Shown here in pieces: positions 54,582 to 63,700 of a DNA stretch of 64,000 nucleotides. The stretch covers positions 248,001-312,000 of the forward strand of contig NZ_JAUOPH010000003.1 in assembly GCF_030546935.1 (NCBI RefSeq), given 5' to 3'. The position numbers and the translations under genes are program-made. This DNA comes from Marinobacter sp. 2_MG-2023 (GTDB lineage: Bacteria > Pseudomonadota > Gammaproteobacteria > Pseudomonadales > Oleiphilaceae). Position 1 is the first letter of the stretch; the number at the start of each line of letters is the position of its first letter. Below the pieces are notes generated by a model. The model was not told where the DNA came from. It did no database searches and saw only the letters and a list, made by a program, of their open reading frames with translations.

Positions 54582-55916
54582 TTAATCGAATTGGGTGTCT
54601 ATGCCTGCGAGAATCAGGTTCGACCGGCTGGCGGCGTCAGTCATCACCGCGAGTCTGTATTCGGCGAGTTTTTCGAACTGTTTGAACGCCGTTTTCGGGA
54701 CATCTGAAGCGGTAGGGATGTCGGCTTTCAACGGGTTTACCGGTTTGTGGTTGATGTGCAGTTCGAAGTGAAGATGAGCGCCGGTGCTGCGGCCCGTATT
54801 ACCGGAATGTGCGACTTTCTCGCCACGCCGGACCTGCTGTCCCTTCCGCACAAACACTTTATCCAGGTGCAAGTAACGGGTTTTGTAGGCATTGCCGTGA
54901 TTGATGTCGACATATTTGCCGGCATAGGGGTGATTGCCCACTCGCTCGACAACACCGTCGCCGGTGCTCATGATTGGCGTACCGACGGGTGTGGCCAGAT
55001 CAACCCCGTTGTGGGGCGAGATGCGGCCAGTAATGGGGTGAAGCCGGTTCGGGTTGAAGTGCGAGCTCACCCGAAAGGATTTGGCCGTAGGCAGGCGCCT
55101 GAATGCGGGCAAGACACTTTTTCCGTTCTGGTCGTAATAGTTGCCGTCGTCGAACAGGAACGCCGTGTGAGTATGGTTGCGCCTTTCAAGCGACACAGCT
55201 TCAATGCGGGTTTTCCCAGTGCTTTCTGTGGCCGTCGTTTCATGGCCGACGATGACCGCAAAAGTATCCCCAGCCCTCAGTTCCCGTCTGAAATTGATCT
55301 GGTGCTCAAGCAGTTGCTGGACGGATGCAATCTGTGTGGCGGAGAGCCCGGCATTCCTGGCTGACTGGTAAAAACTACCGTGAATGGAACCCTTCAACAC
55401 CTCCGATACCCAGTGTGTGTTTTGCACGGATTCCTGGTATTCGAACGTATCGCTATCCACTCTGGTGTAGGTAATAGAACGGGCCGGATCAAGATCCAGT
55501 GCCAGTTGCTGGAATTCGCCCTGTTCATTGAACTTCAATTTGAGTTCTGTTCCCGGCCTGAGGGTTTCCAGCGCCAGATATTCCACATCCGCCTTCAAAA
55601 TACGGTTCAGGTCGGCTTGCGAGGCTTCGGCTTGGCTGAAAATGCTGCTGAGGCTATCGCCGGGCTCGACCCTGTGCTCGACGATGTTGGTTGCCCCGGC
55701 GAGACCTGCGGCGCCTGATGGTAATGGCTGACCTGTGGTCTGGGAGCCTGGCTGCTGCGCGAGATCTGCGAAATGGTTTAGCGCTTCGTTACTCGGTAAC
55801 TGGATACTTGTGGATGACTCACTCTGTGTCGACCAGAAACCGGCCACCAGAATCAGTGATAACGCAGCAGCTGATAAAACCACATGGGTTGGCGTAAACG
55901 TTCTTGAACGAATCAT
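54582..55916 (-). CDS. M23-family murein endopeptidase (MepM-like)
   Basis: A 444-residue cell-wall enzyme with an N-terminal membrane anchor (about 12-28). A LysM/OapA-like domain (HRVEPGDSLSSIF) and a middle domain precede the LytM/M23 zinc peptidase (SPHNGVDLATPVGTPI, GAHLHFELHIN). It cleaves peptidoglycan cross-links to allow cell growth. Length and order match MepM of gammaproteobacteria. Confidence 0.93.
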   Translation of the reverse strand: MIRSRTFTPTHVVLSAAALSLILVAGFWSTQSESSTSIQLPSNEALNHFADLAQQPGSQTTGQPLPSGAAGLAGATNIVEHRVEPGDSLSSIFSQAEASQADLNRILKADVEYLALETLRPGTELKLKFNEQGEFQQLALDLDPARSITYTRVDSDTFEYQESVQNTHWVSEVLKGSIHGSFYQSARNAGLSATQIASVQQLLEHQINFRRELRAGDTFAVIVGHETTATESTGKTRIEAVSLERRNHTHTAFLFDDGNYYDQNGKSVLPAFRRLPTAKSFRVSSHFNPNRLHPITGRISPHNGVDLATPVGTPIMSTGDGVVERVGNHPYAGKYVDINHGNAYKTRYLHLDKVFVRKGQQVRRGEKVAHSGNTGRSTGAHLHFELHINHKPVNPLKADIPTASDVPKTAFKQFEKLAEYRLAVMTDAASRSNLILAGIDTQFD

Positions 55917-56058
55917 TAATAAGTTGTCTCTTGGCAGGTGGACAGCCGTGTTGATCCACCATCATAAAATAGTTAACCCCTAACATAAATCATTTCAGCT
56001 TTACTGTGGAGCTCTGACCATGGTATGAGCGGTTATGTGTTGAAATTGTTAACGGCCA

Positions 56059-57219
56059 TTAGCGCTCAACCCAGCGCTGGACAATATTCAATGCCTGCGG
56101 TGAAGGGTTGGCATTTCGGATTCCCCGCACTTCGCCAATCACCCAGGTGTTATTCCGACGTTCCACTGAAATAGTCAGCCGTTCTGGCTCCATCATGCGG
56201 TAAATAAACACCTCACCAAGCGCAACGAACCTATCGTAGCTACCCACGCAGTGGTGCATGAATGAGCCCTCATCCAATAACTCCAGCCAGGATTCCAGTG
56301 GCTCGATGCCGTCAATGGCGGGTAGAGGTGGTTCTGGATAAACCCCATGTTCCTGCGCAAGAGCAGCAGCATGGGCTTTGCGCTTGGCTTCGGAGCCCAT
56401 GCTGTTAAAGCGTTCAACTAACTGATCATGAACTTCTTGCAGTTCTTGCCCAGAACTCACCCGAGTCAGCCTTTGCATATTGCCCGCTGCCATGTTCAGC
56501 GTGTCGCGAATCATTCGGCATAGCCAGGTGATGTCCAAAGCTGACGAGTGTCTATCAACGAGATTCAGCATGCCCGTCCAAAGCGGCTGTCCTTGGCGGA
56601 GCAGAAAGCGCAGATGATTCAGGTGAAGATTCGGGTGGTGCCTGAGCACAGCAAGAAATTCAGGCTGAGCCAATGATCGGCTGACATCCTCAAGCTCCCA
56701 GGGGAGTAGCGGAGAGAGTTCCACCCTGTTTACCAGACGAACCAGGGATTTGCTGCCTGGCAGGCCGGCCCGCTCAAGAATGGCCGTGCGCTTTAATGCT
56801 AACAATTGCTCAAACTCGTCAATAGAGAGCGGCTGGCTGCATGCGTGGTTCACCAGAAGAATGAACAGAAGGGGAGAGCTTTCTGCCAGCTCACGAGCAG
56901 CTTCCGACGCCGCACAGGCTTGTGCGAGTTCAAAGTCCATCGCCGGCATTAAGCGGGTTACAGCCAATATGTCTTCGGGTATGCCGTCCGAAACCCGCCT
57001 TCCCATTTGATCTTCTAGCGTGAACAGCGGCAGGCCTGGAGCTTTCAGAAAGCGACCCTCAGCCACAATGCCGTCATCATTCCTGCTGAACCAACGCAGT
57101 GGCTCGGCAGAGTGCCAGCTTTGCACAACCAACTGAATGGGGTAGTTAAGGATGGCGCTGAGATCGAACACAACCTGGTTTTCTGAAGGAGCTGAATTTT
57201 TTAGTGCCGACTCAGTCAT
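56059..57219 (-). CDS. PcfJ-like protein
   Basis: A 386-residue protein. The C-terminal 120 residues hold the PcfJ signature: SFMHHCVGSYDRFVALGEV, then IYRMMEPERLTISVERR and WVIGEVRGIRNANPSP. PcfJ was named from conjugative plasmid transfer regions, but homologues are common on chromosomes; the activity is unknown. The N-terminal 250 residues are helical. ATG 57219 is chosen for GGGAGA 6 bases upstream; an earlier ATG at 57285 has no ribosome site. It borders the accessory region that starts at about 57.3 kb. Confidence 0.75.
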   Translation of the reverse strand: MTESALKNSAPSENQVVFDLSAILNYPIQLVVQSWHSAEPLRWFSRNDDGIVAEGRFLKAPGLPLFTLEDQMGRRVSDGIPEDILAVTRLMPAMDFELAQACAASEAARELAESSPLLFILLVNHACSQPLSIDEFEQLLALKRTAILERAGLPGSKSLVRLVNRVELSPLLPWELEDVSRSLAQPEFLAVLRHHPNLHLNHLRFLLRQGQPLWTGMLNLVDRHSSALDITWLCRMIRDTLNMAAGNMQRLTRVSSGQELQEVHDQLVERFNSMGSEAKRKAHAAALAQEHGVYPEPPLPAIDGIEPLESWLELLDEGSFMHHCVGSYDRFVALGEVFIYRMMEPERLTISVERRNNTWVIGEVRGIRNANPSPQALNIVQRWVER

Positions 57220-57294
57220 GAGTTCTCCCAGGTTCGGTGGCGTGAAATCAGGTTTTCTCACCATGTGTTCAATGGTTGAGATCATATAAGTTTA

Positions 57295-57537
57295 TTGCGA
57301 CAGGTGGAGACGCTTTCTCATCGCATAATACTCGTACCCAACAGGAGGGCTGAACTCACACATAGCCATCCGAGCGGTTACCTGAGTGGCGCCGTGTTAG
57401 ACGTGAATATTTCCGCTTTGGTCGATGACACTAAATTAAAAGAGCCCCTGACCTTTGGGTTTGTTGGTTCTGGACGAGCTGAGTGGATAACAAAGAGCTC
57501 TGGGGGCGATATCCGGATTACTGAGTCCAGCACTTAA
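57295..57537 (+). pseudogene. Unrecognised short open frame, probable gene remnant
   Basis: An 80-codon frame with only a TTG start and no ribosome site. The last 50 residues (SGAVLDVNISALV, GFVGSGRAEWITKSSGGDIR) look like the end of a beta-rich secreted or DUF4097-type protein. It lies directly before the SbcC relic, so I read it as debris of a lost gene rather than a working one. Confidence 0.35.
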
Positions 57538-57552
57538 GCTATCACTGATGTC

Positions 57553-57825
57553 CTGAGGCTGCAGGCACCGCTGCAAAAGCACCTTAACCATTATCTCTCG
57601 GTGCTTTTCCCGGAAGTCTCCCTGGGAGTCGACGAACAGCTACGGCGCGGCACCTTCAGCCGGGGTACTGAATTGGGGCAAATCACCGAACTGAGTTTTG
57701 GGGCGCGGGAACAGATGGGGCTGATTAGCCGCGTGGCCTATGCCGACCTGCTTCGGCAAGCCGGAAGGCCGACGCTGGTGTATTCAATATGGATTATGTG
57801 GACCGGCGCACTCGAGTTTGGTTAA
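57553..57825 (+). pseudogene. Relic of an SbcC-like ATPase C-terminus
   Basis: The frame from 57553 to 57780 encodes 75 residues matching the intact ATPase at 47432-50080 just before its Walker B, with 60 of 75 identical by hand alignment. It includes the signature region LSFGAREQMGLISR. Homology stops abruptly after AGRPTL, and the frame runs 15 more codons to a stop. Both the 800 upstream residues and the end with Walker B are missing, so it cannot function. The level of divergence suggests an orthologue brought in from another strain, or an old duplication. Confidence 0.85.
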
Positions 57826-57880
57826 TCTGCAAATAGATCGAAAGCAAATGTATTTCACGAGAAAGGGGAGTTTAGCCAAA

Positions 57881-58228
57881 ATGGATTCGCTGCAAGAGTT
57901 GCGCCTGAAATTGAAGCAGTTTGCTGAAGAACGCGATTGGCGCCAGTTCCACTCTCCGAAGAACTTGACCATGGCCCTCTGTGGTGAGGCTGGTGAGTTG
58001 TCGGAGCAATTCCAATGGCTTAGCGAAGACGACTCGAAAAACCTCAGTGAAAAACGTTTGGCAGCAGTGAAAGACGAAATTGCGGACATACAGCTGTATC
58101 TTGTTCTCCTAGCGGATTCTTTGGGTGTCGATATTGCTGAAGAGTCCGCCCGTAAAATAGAGGCAAATGCCCTCAAATACCCTGTTGCCAAGGCTAAAGG
58201 CAGGTCCACTAAATATAACGAGTTGTAG
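57881..58228 (+). CDS. MazG-like nucleotide pyrophosphohydrolase
   Basis: A 115-residue all-alpha NTP pyrophosphatase, closest in style to dCTPase/RS21-C6. The metal-binding motif is complete: ExxE at 36-39 (CGEAGELSEQF) and ExxD at 66-69 (KDEIADIQLYL), then the ALKYP tail. It would hydrolyse (d)NTPs to monophosphates. GGGGAG lies 10 bases before the ATG. Stop is 9 bases before the nuclease-helicase gene, so the two are co-transcribed. In defence loci such enzymes may deplete or sanitise nucleotides; here that is inference. Confidence 0.88.
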   Translation: MDSLQELRLKLKQFAEERDWRQFHSPKNLTMALCGEAGELSEQFQWLSEDDSKNLSEKRLAAVKDEIADIQLYLVLLADSLGVDIAEESARKIEANALKYPVAKAKGRSTKYNEL

Positions 58229-58237
58229 GGGTTATTC

Positions 58238-60622
58238 GTGATCGTCTATTCGGCTTCCAAGGCGGAATTTGTTGAACATGTGAAGTTCAATCAGATTGAG
58301 AAGGTTATCGAGGAAGAGGTCTGGAGAAAGCTTAAACGAAGAACTCCAAAATCCGAAATTGCTTCCTGGAAAAATTCGCTTCAATACATGTTTAACGCCC
58401 TGCTGGATCAGGGCATTCCCCCGTCGGCCGGTGTTGCCATTGAATATACGATACCACTGACCAGTCGCAGAGTGGATTTTATCCTGACGGGCAAAAATGC
58501 ATCGCGAAATGACACCGCAATCATCGTTGAACTGAAACAGTGGTCCGAAGCAGAGGTTACGGACAAAGACGCCATAGTCAGAACATTCCTGAACGGGGCC
58601 ATCCGTGAAGTTAACCATCCCTCCTATCAAGCCTGGTCATATTCAGCCCTGATTGAGGATTACAACGAAACAGTCCGAGAAGAGCGCATTAGCCTACAAC
58701 CCTGCGCTTATCTGCACAATATGGAGAGTGGCGCGGCTATTAACGACTCGCGCTATGCTGAGCACACAGAGAGGGCGCCGGTTTACATTTCAAGCGATGC
58801 GAAAAAGTTGTCGGATTTCCTCAGGCGAAATATCCGCTATGGCGACAGCGACAACATCATGTATCGAATTGAACATGGTGTAATCAAACCGTCAAAAGGG
58901 CTTGCCGACGCCCTTGCCTCAATGCTTCGTGGGAATAGGGAATTCATTCTGCTGGATGAGCAGAAACTTGTTTACGAGACTGCGCTGGAGCTGGCGGAAA
59001 TAGGGCGCGAAACTCCAAAACAGACGTTCATTGTGAAGGGTGGACCGGGTACGGGTAAATCGGTTGTTGCAATTAACCTTATCGTTGAAGCAACCAATAG
59101 GGAGATGTTGACCCAGTTTGTTAGCAAGAATGCCGCACCCCGGGAAGTTTTCAAGGCACGCCTGACAGGTACTATGCGCAAAACCCACATCGATAACCTG
59201 TTTCGCGGTTCTGGGGGCTATACAGACACCGAGAATAACTTCTTTGATTTGCTGGTCGTTGATGAGGCCCACAGGTTAAACGAAAAATCTGGCCTTTACG
59301 GGAACCTGGGAGAGAACCAGATAAAAGAGCTGATAACCAGCGCCCGAACCTCGATCTTCTTTATTGATGAAGATCAGCGCGTCACGCTCTCGGATATCGG
59401 CACAGTGGAAGAGATTCGGTATTTTGCGAAGCAATTGGGTTCAGAGATAACTGTCCTCGAATTGAGTTCCCAATTCCGTTGCAATGGTTCTGACGGTTAT
59501 CTGGCGTGGGTTGATCATGTTCTTCAGGTCAGGGAAACCGCAAATACAACGCTGGATGGCATCGACTATGATTTTCGGGTTTTCGACGATCCGAATGAGC
59601 TGCGAAACGTTATTGAGCAGAGAAATCGCCGCGCCAACAAGGCACGACTGGTAGCCGGATATTGCTGGGATTGGAAGAGCAAGAAGGATCCAGGCAGTTT
59701 TGATATTGAACTCGCTGAGCATGATTTCAGGGCAAGATGGAATCTGGACAAGCACGGCGCCAAATGGCTTATCGCTCAGGATTCGATAAGTGAGATTGGC
59801 TGTATCCATACCTGCCAGGGGCTGGAGCTCGATTACGTAGGCGTGATTATTGGAGATGATTTTGTAATCCGAGATGGCGTTGCGGTTACAAACGCTGGCG
59901 CGCGCTCAAAATCGGATCGGTCTGTTCGTGGATACAAAAAAAGGCTGAAAGAGGATCGGGAGAGCGCCCTGGCGGATGCTGACATGATCATCAAGAACAC
60001 CTATCGCACCCTGATGACACGGGGTATGAAAGGATGTTACGTCTACTCTACAGATGCCGAAACTAGAGAGCATTTTCGTAGCTTTGCCGAAACCCAGATC
60101 ACTGAACAGACGGATGAAGTTTCTGCCCAGCCATTTCCGTATGAGGTGGTTGATTATGAATCAGCAACCCCTTATGACGGTTTTGTACCTCTATACGACC
60201 TGCAGGCAGCAGCTGGCGAATTTAGTGAATTCCAGTTGCCCGCCGAAGAGGCTCAGTGGGTAAATCTGCCTGAACATTTTGCCACCAGGCCGGGTCAGTT
60301 TGTCGCCCAGGTTGTTGGCGAATCCATGAATAAGCGAATACCCAATGGCGCTTGGTGCCTCTTTAACGCGAACCCAGGAGGAACGCGGAATGGCAAGATA
60401 GTCTTGGTACAACATCGGGCTATTGAAGACCCTGACAACGGCAGTTGCCTCACCGTTAAACTGTATCGCAGTGAAAAAACGATGTCCGGCGACGAACTCG
60501 TTAACGAAAAAGTCATCTTGGTACCGGTCACTAGCGCTCATGGTTATCAAGATATCGTGATTGAAGACGATGATCTTCACGACTTGAGAGTCATTGGAGA
60601 GTTTGTTGCGGTGTTGGCCTGA
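58238..60622 (+). CDS. PD-(D/E)XK nuclease - DUF2075 helicase - LexA-like S24 fusion
   Basis: A 794-residue protein starting with GTG. N-terminal nuclease domain: Asp80 (RRVDFIL), Glu98-x-Lys100 (IIVELKQW) and a QxxxY motif at 131-135, as in RecB/Cas4-type nucleases. DUF2075 (SF1-like) ATPase: Walker A GGPGTGKS at 268-275, Walker B VVDEAH at 340-345, FIDEDQR, LSSQFRC. C-terminal S24 domain from about 650: Ala659-Gly660 in LQAAAGEF, Ser696 in VVGESMN, Lys741 in LTVKLYR. LexA has the same order (Ala84-Gly85, Ser119, Lys156). All catalytic and cleavage residues are therefore present. Likely role: DNA-damage or phage-triggered nuclease-helicase. Confidence 0.88.
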   Translation: MIVYSASKAEFVEHVKFNQIEKVIEEEVWRKLKRRTPKSEIASWKNSLQYMFNALLDQGIPPSAGVAIEYTIPLTSRRVDFILTGKNASRNDTAIIVELKQWSEAEVTDKDAIVRTFLNGAIREVNHPSYQAWSYSALIEDYNETVREERISLQPCAYLHNMESGAAINDSRYAEHTERAPVYISSDAKKLSDFLRRNIRYGDSDNIMYRIEHGVIKPSKGLADALASMLRGNREFILLDEQKLVYETALELAEIGRETPKQTFIVKGGPGTGKSVVAINLIVEATNREMLTQFVSKNAAPREVFKARLTGTMRKTHIDNLFRGSGGYTDTENNFFDLLVVDEAHRLNEKSGLYGNLGENQIKELITSARTSIFFIDEDQRVTLSDIGTVEEIRYFAKQLGSEITVLELSSQFRCNGSDGYLAWVDHVLQVRETANTTLDGIDYDFRVFDDPNELRNVIEQRNRRANKARLVAGYCWDWKSKKDPGSFDIELAEHDFRARWNLDKHGAKWLIAQDSISEIGCIHTCQGLELDYVGVIIGDDFVIRDGVAVTNAGARSKSDRSVRGYKKRLKEDRESALADADMIIKNTYRTLMTRGMKGCYVYSTDAETREHFRSFAETQITEQTDEVSAQPFPYEVVDYESATPYDGFVPLYDLQAAAGEFSEFQLPAEEAQWVNLPEHFATRPGQFVAQVVGESMNKRIPNGAWCLFNANPGGTRNGKIVLVQHRAIEDPDNGSCLTVKLYRSEKTMSGDELVNEKVILVPVTSAHGYQDIVIEDDDLHDLRVIGEFVAVLA

Positions 60623-60762
60623 GACCAGTGATTCAAAAACCACTCCTGCATCTTGAAGGGAAGTTCTAGAGTAGATCTCCCTAGTTTGTTGGCGACGACC
60701 TGTCCGCCTGGTAGCCTGGTCTAGATCGACTTCAGGCTAATTAGTCGCAAGGGAACTATTCA

Positions 60763-63700
60763 ATGCAGGATACGCTGAGTTATTACGACAGCAATGCCGA
60801 TGACTTTGTCGAGTCTACGTTTGAGGTCAGCATGGAAGACCTTTACCGAGAGTTCTTGCCACAAATTCCCGAAGGTGGACATATTCTCGACGCCGGTTGT
60901 GGTTCTGGTCGAGATGCTTTGTTTTTCAAAAAGAATGGCTACCGCGTTTCTGCTTTCGATGGCTCAAAAGCTATTACTTCTCTTGCCTGCCAAAAGACCG
61001 GGTTGCCAATTCAGAACAGGTCCTTTTCAGACGTACAAGAATCCATCACGTATGACGGCATCTGGGCTTGTGCCAGCCTTTTGCATTTGCCTCTCGTTGA
61101 ACTACCCAGAGCTATTGAACAGCTGTGGAAAGCCCTGAAACCGGATGGCGTTTTCTACATGAGTTTCAAGATTGGCCAGGGGGAGCGTGACCACAATGGT
61201 CGGCACTTTACTGATGCTGACGAGTCGATTGCCGAACAGTGGATTCAGGATCTGACAGACTTTGAAGCTTGCCAGATGTGGCGCACTGATGATCAGCGTC
61301 CTGATAGGAATGAGCAGTGGTTGAACATTCTTCTGACCAAGGCGCCCGCTTCCCACCAAAAGCTGACGACGGGCGGGAAAGAACATCATTTTCTACCTAA
61401 GCTATGCCAGGCAATTAAAGCTGCTGATCAGGTAGATATGGCGGTAGCTTTTGTTAAAACCACCGGTTTAAATCTCTTGTTCCCGGATTTGGTGAGCGCG
61501 CTGCAACGAACTCCTGACCCAACTCGTATCCGCATTCTCACCAGTGATTATTTGGACATTACCGACACAGAGGCCCTTCGGAAGCTTGTTCTGTTGCATG
61601 ACCATGGAGCTCAGGTGCGTGTCTATCAGAGCAAAGGGAGTAGCTTTCATTTGAAAGCTTACCTTTTCGCTGGCCATGTTGAGAATCAGCAAATGTGGGG
61701 TCGGGCGTTTATCGGCTCCAGCAATATCAGCCGTCAAGCCCTTCAGGACGGGTTGGAATGGAATTATCAGGTGGATTTCCCGCCCGACTCTGGATACCTC
61801 GAGGCTGCCAGCAGGTTCGATGAACTGTTTCAGCACCCCAATGTTGTGCCTCTAACTGACAACTGGATCGATGAGTACGAGAAACGGAGGAAACCACCAG
61901 AACAGTCACTGGAACCGGGTAGTGATGAGACGCAGGAAGTTCCAGCACCCAACGAAGTGCAAAAGGAAGCGCTAGAGGCACTGGATCTGACCCGCGTAGA
62001 AGGCTACCGAAGAGGGTTGGTCGTGTTAGCAACTGGTTTAGGTAAAACCTGGCTATCAGCCTTTGATGCCGTTCAAATGGGCGCCCGTCGGATTCTTTTT
62101 GTCGCCCATCGCGAAGAAATCCTTTATCAAGCGGCCGAGACCTATTTGCGGATCAAGCCAAATAGCCGCGTTGGCTTTTACATGGGTAAGCAGCGCGATC
62201 GAACAGTCGACATCCTTTGTGCTTCGATACAAACACTTGGCAAAGAAGTCCATCTGGAACGATTCGATCCCCGGCATTTCGATTATATTGTTGTCGATGA
62301 ATTCCACCACGCGGCAGCGCCCGTATATCATCGACTCTTGAGTTACTTTGCGCCGCAATTTCTCCTGGGATTAACGGCAACCCCAGACCGGACAGACCGC
62401 TCGGATATCCTGTCGCTGTGTGACGACAACTTGGTTTTCGAATACCCGTTGTTTGAGGGCGTCAGGGGTCAATTTCTGGTGCCCTTCCATTACTACGGTA
62501 TCTACGACGAGACGGTCGATTACACCGAAATACCCTGGCGTAACGGGAAGTTTGACCCCAATTTGCTCGCCAATAAGTTGGCTACTTATGGGCGCGCCAA
62601 ACACGTGTTCAAGGTATGGAGTGAACAGAAGCAAACCCGGACCTTGGCCTTTTGTGTTTCACGCGTCCATGCCGATTTTATGGCCAGCCAGTTTGTGAAA
62701 AAAGGAATCAAGGCGGCAGCCGTTCACGGTGAATCTGAAATGTCTCGTGGCGAGGCCTTGGAGAGCTTGGAAAACGGTCAACTCGAAGTCATTTTTTCTG
62801 TCGACCTATTCAACGAAGGTGTCGATCTGCCCGCAATTGATACAGTGCTGCTATTACGTCCGACGGAGTCCAAGATTCTGTTTCTCCAACAAATTGGCAG
62901 GGGATTACGGAAAAGCTTGGCTACCGGGAAAGACAAGCTTGTGATTCTGGATTTTGTGGGTAACCACCAGAGTTTCCTACACAAACCTCAGGCGTTGATT
63001 GGACAGGCGATGAATCACCGACAGTTAGCGGAGTTCGCCAGGAAAGCCGAAAAAAATCAGTTGGACCTGCCAGACGGCTGCTTTATCAACTACGATCTGG
63101 AGGTGATCGACTTCCTCAAAGCTCTTGATCATCAGGGCGCTGAAAAAGACTATCAGGTATTGAAAGATACATTGGGTCGTCGTCCAACGCTTACCGAGTA
63201 CTATCATTTCGGTGCCAGCATCACTAAAACCCGCAAGTTGCACGGAAGCTGGTTTGGATTGGTTCGTGACATGGACGATCTCATCGATATTGAGACAGAG
63301 ATTTTGTCCCGTTACGAAGCATTTTTGCTGGAAGTTGAAACCACGGCCATGAGCAAATCATTCAAAATGATATTGCTAGACGCGTTCCAACAGCTAGGCG
63401 GTTGGCGTAGACCACCAAAGCTCTCGAAACTGGCCCAAGCATCCTGGGAGACACTGAAGCGCCGACCAAGGCTATATCAAGAAATTGCTGCTTCAGTGAA
63501 GGGCGTTGATGGTTCCTCTGCGCAATGGCAGCAATACTGGAAGAAGAACCCTGTCGATCATTGGACCAATAAGTCTCCAGCCGTTTTTGAGATTGAGAAC
63601 GATCAATTTAAGCCAGTAGTTGGACTGGAGGGTGATCAGGTACCTACTTTCGAGGAGATGGTGCAGGAGTTAATTGATTACCGCCTTGCGTCCTACGAAG

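Noticed and set aside
57781..57880. LexA box (CTGT-N8-ACAG) controlling the island operon
   Set aside because: None was seen by eye here or in 60623-60762. SOS control, if any, would be through self-cleavage or a distant promoter.
60794..61138. A 114-codon frame inside the methyltransferase region
   Set aside because: It is out of frame with the 1079-codon gene, which shows intact motifs across the same bases.
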